Origin: Acephala macrosclerotiorum
Taxonomy: Eukaryota > Ascomycota > Leotiomycetes > Helotiales > Mollisiaceae
DNA: 64,000 nucleotides
NCBI GenBank assembly: GCA_014904845.1
Contig: MU119238.1
Coordinates: 248,001-312,000 of the forward strand
Reading direction: 5' to 3'
In this document: piece by piece, positions 22,677 through 34,500 of the stretch
How the letters are laid out: the number at the start of each line of letters is the position of its first letter
Position numbering within the stretch: position 1 is the stretch's first letter
Program-made: the position numbers and the translations under genes
The notes under the pieces: model-generated
Database searches by the model: none
The model's input: the letters and a program-made list of their open reading frames with translations, nothing else
What the model was told of the DNA's origin: nothing

Positions 22677-24168
22677 TTAAGCAACTGTTGGAATGGCATC
22701 AAATCCTCCCTCCATTCTCCTCTTCAAAAATGCAGCCATGTCCTCAATCAACTCTTGGTCTATGCTCCCTTTCTGCCAAGTGAAAGTGATAGTCATCGGA
22801 CCTCCTGCGATGCTGATGGCATTGCAGCCAAACACAGGTCCAGTGACTGATCCGCATTGTGAAACCAGCATCTTCTCGAGCTTCAAAGGCCCTTCCAAAC
22901 CTTTGTTATCAAGGACTTTAAGATTGCCAAAGCTCGACAACTCGTAAGTCAATGCTCTTTTCTTCCCAAGTTGTCCTCGAGATTGTGTGTACCAATCTGT
23001 GACGCCAAACATTCCAGCCCAAACATTATTCTTCGGACTCCGAGCCAGCTCGGCAGCCATATCTTTGTGAAAGATAGCAGAAGTCTTGACGATTAGCTCC
23101 AATTCTTTAGCAGATTTTTCTTTGCTGTCTTGCAACTCAGTTGTCAATTTCTGAGGAAACTCGTGCACCATTCCTCCGACGTGGTTGCAAATTTCCTCCT
23201 CTGAGGCTTTGGAGATATGCCTCATCGAATATGGTGTGACAGCTAAGAAGCTGCTCCCAGCTGGTACGGACCTTGCTAGGAAGGTGACAAGCAATCCATG
23301 GAGCAGACCAGTCAAAGTCATCTGATGACTTCTGCAAAATTTAAGAAGCTTGCCGATATGATCTTGATGTACTGTAATAAAGCGAAGCCTAGACTCGTAA
23401 TCTTCGACTGAATTCAAGAACATGTTCTTCCCAGGCCAGACGGTAGGTGACATATAATCGATCTCAACCTTGTCATTCTCGTCCCTTGATAGCAGATCAA
23501 CTACGTCCTCAAGAAGTATCGGACATCTGAGATCACGTGGGACTTTCAGGGGCCAGGTACAGTCTTCCGTTTGAGGCTGGTTGAAGAAGTGTAGCAGAGA
23601 TCGATGAAAGTTGATGTGGCTTAGCCCATCAGCAATTGCATGACTCGCCAGAAAAGCTACGCTGATGTGTTGAATCGCTGTGTTCTTGCCAGTGTCCCAC
23701 TGATTGCCATGTTTGAAGACCACGGCTCGCCAGGCGGGGTAGCGATGACCTTCAAGCAGTCTCCTGGCATGGGATTTCTCCAAGAGCTTCGTGATCGTAA
23801 GATCATCGTCGTCTGGATCGTTTGGCTCCTGACCATAAAATTCTGCGACATCATCTCTTTGAATTTCGAGCAATCTCAGAAAGTGTGCCTCCCGCTCTGG
23901 CATCTCGTCAACGATTCCATAGCAGAGAGAAGGATGAGCATTGATGGTATGATATAAAGCTCGATAGAATTTTCCCCGGAACCATGAGTCTGCGTTTGGG
24001 AGCCCTCTTATAGGAAATGATACAACAGCAAGTGCGCAAGTGGTTCTGTAGAAACCTAGGACCATGCGAGCTGAATAGAATCGTCCCAGAACACCTGTAC
24101 AGTATTAGCAAAGCCCTTAAAAGTTATTAGTATTTATTACCGAGGTTCACAATGTCACTTGAATCCAT
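22677..24168 (-). CDS. Alcohol-acetyltransferase-like acyltransferase (AATase family)
   Basis: Two exons (minus) 24168-24141 and 24094-22677 give 481 aa. The tiny first exon (MDSSDIVNLG) joins VLGRFYSARMVLGFYRTTCA, matching the start of AATase-family proteins. The active-site motif is SVAFLASHAIADGLSHINFH (HxxxD, His and Asp present). Other family-like blocks are FCRSHQMTLTGLLHGLLVTF and LTYELSSFGNLKVLDN near the C-terminus. These enzymes move an acyl group from acyl-CoA to an alcohol or amine and share the C-domain fold of NRPS. In this cluster a natural donor would be the product of the neighbouring acyl-CoA ligase. It is transcribed divergently from the P450, 822 bp apart, so the two probably share a control region. 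Confidence 0.85.
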
Positions 24169-24990
24169 CTTATTTTCCTTAGTAATAGATCCCATCGCTC
24201 AAATTCTCTTCGCAAGTTCTTCGCAGCCCCGAATTTCCTCAATTGTTCTGGGTCAGCTGATACCGTCCTTCGCCCCTGAATATAAATCGCTAAGCGAGCC
24301 CCTGAACGAATTGTAGGTAAGCTTGAGACTGCAACTTCATTGGACATCGCCTAGATTAGATGGCAGTCCGTTTACTTGAATCAATTGTGCACCTCGGCCA
24401 GGCGAGTTGACATCCGTTTGAAGGATTTTTTTATCGCGGGCAACGTGTTCAAACTTAAAACACGAATGCTGAGAAAAGTTTAAGTCGATAGGACTTGCAG
24501 GGATTGGTCACTGATACGGCACCGGGGCTTGGCACTCTTACGGATGCAACCCACTGTAAGCCGTCAAATGCAGCCAGCCGTAGGTGGCTGGGGCCGCACC
24601 GAGATACGCTAGGACATACAACGCTATTTTGACGGCGCGCAACCATCCGAAGATCTATCACCAGAAGGGAAGGAGCAGATGCAATCCGTACATCCTGCAG
24701 AATCGCAGAATCTTTTTGATGCAGGAATTTTGAGTCTCGCCGTTCTAAAGTGGATTCTCGTACCAGATATGTCACCATAATTTTACATAGCAGTCTCGGG
24801 AGCGAGGCACGGTTTTTTGAACGCGCGATCTTCAATACCCTCGCCGTTGTCCTGAAGTCTAGATATGCCACAGGGAATCCACAGCTTGGAAATGCCTGAA
24901 CGAAGCTGGGAGTTCTCCTGGCCTCGGGCCTCGACACCTCACGAAAACGAGCTCTGAAGGCAGTCAAGTCACGTGCAAGGACGAGACAAG
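24169..24990. other. Divergent promoter region, acyltransferase and P450
   Basis: No gene is supported. A 187-codon open frame on the minus strand (24455-25018) overlaps the P450 start, is Arg/Ser-rich and has no motif. I could not find the two-part motif seen upstream of the NRPS and SDR here. Confidence 0.45.
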
Positions 24991-26728
24991 ATGTCTTTCT
25001 CTCTGCTTTTGAAAGCACTTGCTTTGGTTGGGATCGTCCCTCTATGGTTTTTGTTCAAGTTGGTCAGCGAAAGACGAAGATTCACAGGTTTGGTGTGATT
25101 CTTGATTGCTTAATCATTTGGCCATACTGACTGACGTATAGCCGGGGCCTCCTCACCACTGGGTTTATGGTCATCTATTGGTCTTCAAAGAGATCAAGGC
25201 AAAACTTCCAGCAGATGCTCATATCAATCTCGTTCACGCTACAATTGCCAGAGAATATGGATTGCAGACAATCTATTACCTTGATCTATGGCCGACATTC
25301 GATCCCATGGTCGTAGTCCTTAACCCAGCACTTGCTGCACAAGCCTGTCAAATCAAGAATCTCCCCAAGCATCCTATGGTACGTCTCTCGAGTAGTCGGT
25401 AAAATGCAAAATCTCTGACAATCCAAGTACCGATTGATGGAATACACTGTGGGAACACAAAGCATCATCACAACCACCGGCCAGCAACACAAATTCTGGC
25501 GAAAAGTCTTCGATCCGGGTTTTTCGGCTACTCATCTCGCAACTCTGAGCCCAATGGTCATTGAGAGAGTGGAAGTCTTCATCGAAAAGCTTGAAGCTCA
25601 TGTTAAGTCAAGTGATGCTTTCTCCCTGTTGCCTCTGACCAAGAGCTTGACGCTCGATGTCATTGGGCGGGTCACGATGGCTTCAGATTTCAACACCCAA
25701 AAGCAATCAAATGAAATTGTGGATGCATTCTTGACGATGCCGAAGTACATTCCTCCTCTTGATTTTGATCCAGTGAGACTCCTGAGCCCGACTCGGATCT
25801 GGAACGCTAGGAAGTACCAGAATAAACTTAACAATTTGATTGGGCAAGTTGTTGACAAACGATTCGAAGAGAGGAACGCTGGAAAGGTTGGACCGAATGA
25901 AAAGTCTCTTGTTCATCTGGCTTTGGACACTTATGAGCAAATGGAAGCTGGTAAGGGAAGTGCTCGAGTGACGGATCCTGTGTTCAAGAAGAATGCTGTG
26001 GACAACATTCGAGGATTCTTTTTCGCAGGGTAAGCCTCTCAAAATTTTCGAGCACTCGGTCCTGACTGCCTCTCAGACATGCTACCACCGCGGCCTCGTT
26101 ATGCTATCTGTATTACGTTCTTGACAAACATCCTGATGTCCTAGCACGACTTCGAATGGAGCACGAGGACTTCCTGGGAGCTGATCCTAACCAAGCTGCC
26201 ACTCGAATTCTCGCTGAGCCCACCACCTTGAAGAGGATGACATATACGACAGCGGTGATCAAGGAGTCTCTGCGCCTGTTCGTGGGTGCTGGAACCATCC
26301 GCAGCGGAATCAAAGGCTTTGACCTCGTCGACCCCAAGACCAACAAAGCCTATCCCACATATCGCAACGGACCCTTCCCAATCATGGTACGAGGCTTTCC
26401 AATTCACCGAAACCCCGAAAACTTTGAGAACCCAGACGTCTTTGATCCCGAGCGCTTCCTTGGTGAGAGGGCAACAACCATGACGAAGGATGCGTATCGA
26501 CCATTTGAGAAGGGATCGAGAGATTGTCCCGGCCAAGAACTCTCGATGATGGAAATGAGGATCACGCTTGCACTCACGATAAGGAGATTTGATATTGAGA
26601 CTATGTATCCAAAGGATGCTCCTGAAGTTAATGGAGATCCAGCATACAATGTGATGTTCTCAAGTGCTGGTCCGGCGGGAGGACTCCCTGTCCGCATAAA
26701 GCATGCGAGAAGTGGACGGACTGGCTAG
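24991..26728 (+). CDS. Cytochrome P450 monooxygenase
   Basis: Four exons (24991-25092, 25142-25378, 25428-26029, 26077-26728) give 530 aa. An N-terminal membrane anchor (SLLLKALALVGIVPLWFLF) and the Pro-rich hinge LPGPPHHW place it in the endoplasmic reticulum. Diagnostic motifs: C-helix GQQHKFWRKVFDPGFS, I-helix GFFFAGHATTAASLCYLYY (AGxxT) formed across intron 3, K-helix VIKESLRLF (ExxR), FDPERFLGE, and haem-binding FEKGSRDCPGQELS with Cys as thiolate ligand. Within the cluster it should oxidise the peptide or its acyl chain. I do not assign a CYP family. The start at 24991 is the first ATG that gives the anchor. Confidence 0.92.
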
Positions 26729-27063
26729 GATATCGGTTACAAAGTCGCTGAAAGATGTATTCCATAGAACTTGAGTGCGCGATGAAAAGATGCAAATTTC
26801 CAACAATACAAAAGAATTTGAATTATTTCTGTTGAGGAGTTTCGATTCCCTCGCAGTGAAGTCTGCATTGCGCTTTATGGGTCGCTTAGGTACGCCACTC
26901 CTGGAAGTCCTTGCGTTTTAGGACCTAGAGCCTAGAGCCTAGAACTTTAGCGACCACTCACTGGAGTGATCACCTTCTCTTTTTCTCACAATCAGCAACA
27001 CTCAACTTTAGGCCAAATAAACGAGATCGGGATAAAAAGAAGAATTTGAATTTATCGAGCAAA
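26729..27063. other. Short intergenic spacer
   Basis: No gene. It contains a small tandem repeat (CTAGAGC units) near 26925-26943 and the promoter of the BAHD acyltransferase. Confidence 0.5.
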
Positions 27064-28467
27064 ATGACAGACAACGACATTATTGAGCTCTCTGAGCTCG
27101 ACCAGATAATGCCAAGATTATATGTACGATGGCTTCTCTGCTTCCCACTGTCGGAATCTTCACCTTCAAAACAGGTTATAATCGACAATCTTCAGGATGG
27201 TGTTTTGGAGACCCAGGCACAGCTACCAATTCTCAATGGACATCTGGCGACAAAAGTATCGGATTCAAGTCGCCTCGAAGTCCATACACAACAAACTGGA
27301 GAGGTTGGAGATGATTTCAAGTTGAAAGTCAATCATCTGGACGGCGCGGACGATGCGACCATCCCGACGTATAAAACATTAAAGGCGGCGAACTTCCCTG
27401 TGTCGGAATTACCAGACAAGATCCTAGCTCCTCCGGATGATCCCGTGCTTCCTGTCTTTGACATGGTGGCGACGTTCATCAGAGGAGGTGTTTTGCTTTG
27501 CATCAAGTGCCATCACGCCGTGGTTGATGGGGGTGGGTTGGGTCTCATCGTCAAACTGCTTGCTCAAAACAGCCATGCAATATCACGCTCGTTACTAAAG
27601 CCTTCTCTTCAATCCATGCCTTCTATCGATCGTACTTCACTCCCAGCTCCGATCAAGAGTGAAGAAAGGATCACGAGGAATCTGGGCTTCACAGTTCTCG
27701 AGGCTGGCGAGAAACTCGCAACCCTAGCAAGGGAGTACGGAGCCATGACCTCGCACATCTTCAAATTCCCAAACAAAGCGCTTCAACAGCTCAAAGAGCT
27801 TTGCGCCTCAAATGTAAACATGATCTCCACTCATGATGCTCTCACTGCCCTTCTGTATGGATCAGTATCCTACGCTCGCTCACTCCGCTTCACTGGATCA
27901 TCTTCAGAACAAAAAGCTCTCTCCTCAACAATGGGCATAGCAGTCGACGGAAGAAGGCGTTTAAAGACGCCGATACTAGAGTACGCAGGTAACATAACGA
28001 TGTACGCCACATTCTCGAATCCTCTCCAGCTTCCATGTCTCGAAATATCTCAGGACGTCATGAAAAATCCAAACCTTCTGGCGACAAGTCTCAACCTCCC
28101 AATCCTAGCCGAGAAGACACATGAAGCAGTAGCAGAAGTCACACATGACTACATCACAGATACCATTTCTCTGGCCGCTTCGTTGGAGGATGTGTCAAGG
28201 ATCCAACCTTCATTCTCTGATTTCTACCAAGGATCAGACTTCTTCATCACAAGTGGAGCTTCCTTCCCAGTGTTCGAATACGAGTGGTGGCCTGGTGGGA
28301 TACCAGACGCGTTGCGGATTCCATTGAAAGCACAATGGGATGGATCATGTGCTGTGCTCGCAGCGAAAGATAGAAGTCAGGGATTGGATGTTTTGCTTGG
28401 GTTGAGGAAGGATGATATGAGTGTTGTGAAAGAAATTCTGTTTGCTTTTGGAGCATATATACAATGA
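27064..28467 (+). CDS. BAHD/trichothecene-3-O-acetyltransferase-like acyltransferase
   Basis: Single exon, 467 aa from the ATG at 27064 (MTDNDIIELSELDQIMPRLY). The start resembles the fungal BAHD group (PF02458): LSELDQIMPRLYVRWLLCF. The catalytic HxxxD is in LLCIKCHHAVVDGGGLGLI. The second family motif, DFGWG, is replaced by YEWWPGGIPDALRIP, a common fungal variant position. The HDALTALLYGSV block matches the helix with the second substrate-binding segment. The enzyme would esterify or amidate the NRPS product using an acyl-CoA. It converges on the second dioxygenase 56 bp away. It is the second HxxxD acyltransferase in the cluster, so two separate acylations, or one starter and one tailoring step, are possible. 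Confidence 0.85.
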   Translation: MTDNDIIELSELDQIMPRLYVRWLLCFPLSESSPSKQVIIDNLQDGVLETQAQLPILNGHLATKVSDSSRLEVHTQQTGEVGDDFKLKVNHLDGADDATIPTYKTLKAANFPVSELPDKILAPPDDPVLPVFDMVATFIRGGVLLCIKCHHAVVDGGGLGLIVKLLAQNSHAISRSLLKPSLQSMPSIDRTSLPAPIKSEERITRNLGFTVLEAGEKLATLAREYGAMTSHIFKFPNKALQQLKELCASNVNMISTHDALTALLYGSVSYARSLRFTGSSSEQKALSSTMGIAVDGRRRLKTPILEYAGNITMYATFSNPLQLPCLEISQDVMKNPNLLATSLNLPILAEKTHEAVAEVTHDYITDTISLAASLEDVSRIQPSFSDFYQGSDFFITSGASFPVFEYEWWPGGIPDALRIPLKAQWDGSCAVLAAKDRSQGLDVLLGLRKDDMSVVKEILFAFGAYIQ

Positions 28468-28523
28468 ATTGAAAGACTGAATTCTGGCGGGAGATTGGGA
28501 TGAAAACGCTCATCTAATTACTC

Positions 28524-29443
28524 TTAAGACCACAAAATCAACTTCGGTCGTTCCGCCTTATTCTTCGCAGGAATCAACCCCATAAAACTACTCAACGTAA
28601 GCCTCGCCCTCTGCTTTCCCCCTTCATCCGACTCCACAGGAAAAACCTGGTGCATATTCCTCGAATTGAAAAAGCACAAATCTCCAGGCTGCGGCTGAAT
28701 AACCGCTTTCTTCCTTCCCTCAACAAGCTTCTCGTGATACCCATACGAACTTCTATCCCTCCAATTCATTGCATCTTCCGTCCATTGGCAATCGTGGACC
28801 TCGGTCTTGCCGCCTTTCATAGGTGTGAAGTATAGGTTGAACACAGCTTGTTTGGTCACCTGATTGATGATCCAGTCTTCGGTTCGGGAGTCGTAAGGTG
28901 ACCAGTCGCAGTGAATGGGGGTTGAGTCGTTGATTGCCCTGAAGATTCCGGAGAAGTATTTCTTGTTGGGCCCCTCTTGGGCTACTGCTACGTCGTACTC
29001 CGGAAGGAGCGATGATATCCTGTCGATGACGGACTTCCAGATGTTTAAGCCGATTTTTTGAGATAGATTCTCGTGAAGTTGTTCGTGCCTTTTTGTTTCA
29101 GCGAAGTATTCTAACTTCTCTGTTTGCTTGTCAGATGATTGTCCTTCTGGGAAAGGACTATGGGCTCACCATTGCCAGTACTTGAACGCTGATTCAGTTG
29201 ATCGTCTGAAATGGCTTGATATTCAAACTGAGCAACACCGACTCGAAGCAATGTTGGACCCGGAACATCGAGGTACGGTGATAACTTCGGAGAGAGCTCA
29301 TCTTCAACTTTCTGAGCGATGTCACGAGACACGAACTCGGATTCCTTAATGTATGCGACTTTGCCATCTAGAACACCAAGGAGAGACTCTCTCGTGAACG
29401 GCGCTGGATCGATATCCTCCCATTGTGAGACATATGAAGACAT
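28524..29443 (-). CDS. 2OG-Fe(II) dioxygenase (second)
   Basis: Two exons (minus) 29443-29170 and 29119-28524 give 289 aa; an in-frame ATG at 29473 would add 10 residues. Metal-binding HxD is in STPIHCDWSPYDSRTEDW, and the distal His in GDLCFFNSRNMHQVF, followed by the basic residue in QRARLTLSSFMGL that would hold 2-oxoglutarate. Early conserved-looking parts are DELSPKLSPYLDVPGP and LLRVGVAQFEYQ. It belongs to the cupin-fold dioxygenase superfamily but not to the IPNS type at 17.5 kb; I do not recognise a named subfamily. A hydroxylase role on an amino acid or on the peptide is likely. It is divergent from the YCII gene. Confidence 0.8.
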
Positions 29444-30219
29444 ATTGAAAACGAAAACAACGTGCCGTATCAAACTGTAGAATATTCAAGTCGCTTCCGG
29501 ATCGAACGGTGCTGTTGGTACCTCAAACAGATCTCAGAGACAAGTCGACGTAGCCACGCATCAAATCATCGCTACGTTCTAGCCGCGCTGTGGCCGCTGA
29601 TACCTGGCAAATTGTTTCATGGTGTGATACTTGCATACGGTATGCCCGAAAGTCGCGTTCCCAACTTCCTAAGTATCTCAGATAGCGCACTCACTACCTG
29701 AACTCGCGGGAGCAGTGGCGACCCCACAAGACAAGTCCAGGGTGACGATGCTCCATGAGACTCGGCAGCACAAAATAGGTAGGTGAAGTCTTTGTCAAAA
29801 CCTTATTCTCCTTGGCTTCAAGAACCTGCAGAATCTTGGCAAGACGATTGACTGAACACGAGCTTGAAAACTCTGTAGAAAAGGTCTTATCGTGAAAATT
29901 TTCTGAAAGAAGAAGGTCAATCTAAGCTCATGCAGGATTACTCACATCAAGTCGCTGAAGGTGACGGAAGTCAACAGGAACGGGCTAAAGCCAAGTCCCT
30001 GAATTGTGGAGTACACTGTTATTAACTTCCGGAACATTGTGTTAAACCGCCCCAGAATGAGACTGGCATTTTCCCGGTAGAGAGGCATTGAAAATACGCA
30101 ACTATGCGAGTAAGTCTTGCTGTTGTGTTGTAGCGGCCAGGCTTCATGAAACATTAACCTCACTAGCCTCGAATATTAAGGAATGTCTCCCTCAGAAGGC
30201 TGATTGATGCACCGGAAAC
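29444..30219. other. Divergent promoter region, dioxygenase and YCII gene
   Basis: No coding frame longer than about 80 codons shows any feature. It probably carries both promoters. Confidence 0.45.
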
Positions 30220-30715
30220 ATGGCTCAAGCGGTACGCGCTGTTGCGAGAACTGGTGCCTTCGCCGCGTCTGCACCGGCCAAAACTTCAGAGTGGCTGGTG
30301 ATATTGGCAGACAAGCCAGGAGTCGTAAGTTAGGCCGAGTGTATATCCTGAGTCTGAGACTGACAACGAATGCGGTGCAGCTTGAACGACGACTGCAGAT
30401 TCGGCCTACACATTCGAAGAACTTTGTCGAGCTCCATAAATCCGGCTTCGTGTCATGGGCAGGTATGTCGTGTCTCTTTGTCCCTGCATCATGACAGACT
30501 GACCTCTCCTAGGCCCTGTATTCAAGGACCATGTCGAGAAAGGGAAGACGAGGCCCTTTATTGGCTCAGTCATGGTGGTGAATGCGGTCGATCAAGAAGA
30601 GGTCAGGTCCACGCTGGAGAAGGATATCTTCGTGAAGGAGGGCATTTGGGATATGGCTCGTGTTCAGATTCTCCCTTTCAAAACCATAGTCCGGCAGCCT
30701 AAAGGCGATGCTTAG
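30220..30715 (+). CDS. YCII-related domain protein
   Basis: Three exons (30220-30324, 30381-30462, 30513-30715) give 129 aa. After a short leader (MAQAVRAVARTGAFAAS, possibly a mitochondrial presequence) comes a YCII-type ferredoxin-like fold: EWLVILADKPGV, RLQIRPTHSKNFVELHKSGF (the RPxH dyad region), VSWAGPVFKDH, FIGSVMVVNAVDQEEVRSTL and DIFVKEGIWDMARVQILPF. YCII proteins are small and usually of unknown activity; the His and Asp in the pocket suggest acid-base or lyase-like catalysis. It sits between the dioxygenase and the NRPS on the NRPS strand, so a cluster role such as an unrecognised tailoring step is possible. Confidence 0.8.
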
Positions 30716-30856
30716 TAGTGGATCAAGATGAAAATGTTCCCAAGAGCGAGGTTGACGTGTCACAAACCCACTAACATGGGTCACTCGGAAGCTAGTCCCA
30801 GAACAGCTACAGGTGGTACAGGGGAAGGAACGACGCGGTGGCTCTCACCTACTCTT

Positions 30857-31097
30857 TACGGAGGTATAGCGGTCAAGTATTCATACAATAGATACGGGCT
30901 TAAACGCCATATATGATTTTAATATATTATAACTTTTGCTATACTTAACAAAAAAACTTTATTAAAACAGTAAAATGATTCCTAGGAAGAGCACTATATA
31001 CTTATGTAGTTTTTATGTTTTGGAGATGCGTTGTGATTGTGATGCAAAGGGGGCAAAGTTTAGACCCCTGCTAGCGCTATATAAATACTTAGCCGCT
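30857..31097. mobile_element. MITE copy 2, about 240 bp, right end lost
   Basis: It starts TACGGAGGTATAGCGG like copy 1 and aligns with it through most of its length, including ACTTTATTAAAA, CCTAGGAA, ACTATATACTTAT, GAGATGCGTTG and CTAGCGCTATATAAATA. After AGCCGCT the terminal repeat is missing and unrelated sequence follows. Copy 2 is therefore older or truncated and probably immobile. It lies about 475 bp upstream of the NRPS start codon. Confidence 0.8.
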
Positions 31098-31163
31098 CGG
31101 TGAACACTAAGCGTTCTTCGAGGATTCCATGTACTCATCATGTCTCCAACACGGTCACGCCAA

Positions 31164-31198
31164 GACGCACCATCGCTCAGGGAGCTTTCTTGGCTCCC
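31164..31198 (+). promoter_or_regulatory. Candidate two-part cis element upstream of the NRPS
   Basis: GACGCACC (31164-31171) is followed 9 nt later by GGAGCTTTCTT (31181-31191), which lies in a GGGAGC-7-GCTCCC inverted repeat. The same two words occur in the same order upstream of the SDR pseudogene (46313-46359). The palindrome would suit a dimeric regulator. This is pattern evidence only. Confidence 0.35.
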
Positions 31199-31571
31199 AT
31201 CATCATTATGGAAGCTGCATCAAAGATAACGGGATGAGCCGCCGTCGCGGAGTCAAGGGTCTTAGATGCCGGCCGAGATCTAATCAAACCGATCTCCTTA
31301 CTGCAGTAAGGAAGCCAGTGGTGGCATCCTACCTTGCACCTATTTCAGCCTAGCACTGCGACGGCAGTAGAGATGGCATTGGAGTTGGGATTCGGCAGTT
31401 AGGGGATGCCCATGCAAGGCTGACAGATCTGACGTCTTTCTCGACAGGCTGGGGCGGGCAAGTTCAAAGGAGCATACCATTCGCTATGTGCTTCGAAATC
31501 AAACTCCATGTAACCTCAGCATCACGAGAATTTGTCCAGAACAAACGAAACGGTCGTCAACTTCTTCGATC

Positions 31572-34500
31572 ATGTCACAGATCACACTCTCACCAGACCT
31601 GGAATACTGGACGAAACGTCTGCGTGACAAAGAGCAATGCCTCTTTCCAATTCTCGACGATGGACTCACAAGGGCAGGAGAGGAGATAGAAAGTATCGAT
31701 GTCAAGGCCCCACAATTGGAAGAACTCTTGGAATTCTGTCAAGCCTATGAGTTGAGAATATCTACGGTGTTCCAGGCAGCATGGGGACTCGTCCTACGGA
31801 GTTATACGGGAACCGACGAAGTTATATTCGGATATCAGGACGACCATTCGAAGTCTTTGCCATGTCACGTGAATCTCGTCCGAGAGAGTGGCCTTCAGCA
31901 TGCTTTGAATGCCATTGAGACATCTTATGCGCGGGATGCGAGTCACCGAGGAGTTCGAAGGAGGGATCTCGAATCAGCTTTGAAATTGAGTGAGGAGGAG
32001 CTCTTCAACACTAAAGTCTGTTCCCGAGATGGCACAACAAACGGTGATGAAACAGCTCAAAATCACGATGAGCAAGGAGAACTAGATGACGAGGACGCAG
32101 TGGTTTCTTCTCCCATTACAGTCGAGATCTTCAGAGATCTGACTTCAAGATATTTACGCATTCATCTGAGATATCAAGTCTCCCATCTTTCCAACGGTCA
32201 GGCGGCAAATGTTGCCAGCGCTTTGGAAAGAGCATTGATATGCGTCATCACTGGGACACATCAAACTGTTGGGGAGCAGCATCTTTTCAGCGAGTACCAC
32301 CGACGTCAGGTTGATGATTGGAATCAGCTCAGACCTGAAAGCCAGAACATGACTTTTCACGAGGCAATTTCGATTCAAGTTCGAGCCCAACCTGATGCTT
32401 CCGCAATTGATGCATGGGATGAGAATTTAACCTATCGCGAGCTGGACAACCTGTCATCCACCCTAGCTCGACATCTAGTACAGCTAGGTGTGAATAGTGG
32501 CATGAAAATTCCCCTCGTCTTTGAGAAGTCAGCGTGGTGGGTTGTTGCCTTGTTATCAGTGTCGAAATCGGGAGCGGCGTTTGTCCCTGTGGATGCTTCG
32601 CAGCCTATTCTGCGGTTAAAAGAGATCATGGATGATGTTAAACCTTCCCTGCTGCTATCATCAGTCCAGTACGCAGAATTGCTAGCAGATTGTGCGGAAA
32701 CAACTGTGGTGGTTTCTCGTTCAACCTTAGAAACACTTTGGACACGGTCAGCTATCTTGCCCGAGTTACCGAAAGTGAAGCATACCAACGCGGCATATGT
32801 AATGTATACCAGTGGCAGTACGGGACGTCCGAAAGGTGCGGTACTTCAACACGGAGGTTACCTTTCTGCCCTGCTCTGTTGGACAGAAGGTACAAATTTG
32901 GTCCCAGGCCAGCGAGCTCTACAATCTTCATCTTACGCTTGGTCCGTTTCTATCATTGAAGTAATCAGTGTACTTTGGCATGGGGCATGTTTGTGTGTTC
33001 CCTCGGACTATCAAAAACAAAACGCACTTACGGAAGTTTTCGAAGATATGCACATTACGTGGGCCATCTTGTCCCCATCCATTGTCAAGACGATCGAGCG
33101 AGAAAGAGTTCGTTACTTGGAAAGCTTAATTCTGTGCGGAGAGCCGGTAGCCAAAGAAGTCGTGACAAGATGGGCCTCAGAACAGACAAAAGTGTGGGTT
33201 GGATGGGCAGCTACTGAATGTCTCGCCCTTGCGAGACCTGACAACTTTACAGCGGATTCTAATGTGCAAAATCTTGGGCCATGTAAGGGTATTTGCAGAG
33301 TCGTTGAGGTTGGCAATCATGAGCGTCAGGTGCCTATTGGGGCCGTCGGCGAGGTTGTGACACATGCCCCATGGATAGCAGACGGCTACCTGAATGATCC
33401 TGAGCGCACAGCTGCTACATTCTTAGATCGGCTAGACTGGCTAGATGGCCGTCCTTCAAGCTACGGCTCTCGGTGGTATAAAGTCGGAGATCTCGTTCGC
33501 CAGAATTCGGATGGAAGTCTGATGTTAGCGGGCCGGGGTGACAATATGGTTAAGATCAGGGGCCAACGTGTTCGCTCTACCCATCAACAACTGACTATGA
33601 TATGCTAACGTGTTCTAGTTCGACATGTCTGAAGTTGAGAGGAATCTTGGAACAGACAGTCAAATCCGGAACTCTTTGCCAATTCTTCCCAAGACAGGAA
33701 TTTGCAAGCACCGCCTGGTCGCCGCCGTCTCACTTCGCCAATTCACCACCGTTGCAAATGAGGGAAGCGATTCAATTGTGCTTCTGAAAGGTTCGGAGTT
33801 GAAAGATGCGGCATCGTGGGTCTCCAAATTCAGGGATGATCTGGCACGTCGAATGCCGTCCTACATGATCCCGAGTCTCTGGGTCATGCTGAAATCATTC
33901 CCGCTTACGATCACGGGTAAAATCGATCGGGTGTCGTTGAAGAAGTTCATTGAAAAGATGAATGTTGAGACCTTCGAGAGCATTGCTACACTTGGCGTAG
34001 AAAGCGAGCCTCCCATCACAACTCTAGAGAAGCGATTGGCAAAGGTTTGGGCCGATGTTCTCAATCTTCCTGTACACAAAGTTGGACGAAACACACCATT
34101 CATTACTCTTGGCGGCGATAGTATACTAGCTATGATCATTGGGGCTCGATGCAACAAGGACAGCCTTCGAATTCGAGCTCAGGATATTCTGAGGTATGGC
34201 ACTATTGCTGAACTTGCATCGAAAGCAAGCCTAGAAGAAGAAGAGCAGACAACACAGACTGCTACGCTAGCCAAACAATATGTGACTTTGCATAAGAAGA
34301 TCAGGGAGACACTGCACCAGGTGATCCCACGCAAAGAGGATGTCGAGGATGCATACCCCGCGTCACCAATGCAAACCGGCATGTTACTGAGCAAAGCGAG
34401 GTTGACTGGAGACTACAATACCGCTAGCATATACGAGATCCTTCCATCAAGGAAGAACCACTTTCCAAATATTGAGAAACTGCAGAATGCTTGGCAACAA

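Larger units (their letters stand above)
30716..31571. other. NRPS upstream region with a MITE
   Basis: No gene. The region holds MITE copy 2 (30857-31097) and, between it and the NRPS start, the two-part motif at 31164-31198. Confidence 0.5.

Noticed and set aside
24455..25018. 187-codon minus-strand frame between acyltransferase and P450
   Set aside because: It overlaps the P450 first exon and has no motif.
31486..31571. NRPS start further upstream
   Set aside because: The frame is open upstream to 31488 but has no ATG before 31572, and the residues do not look like a C domain.
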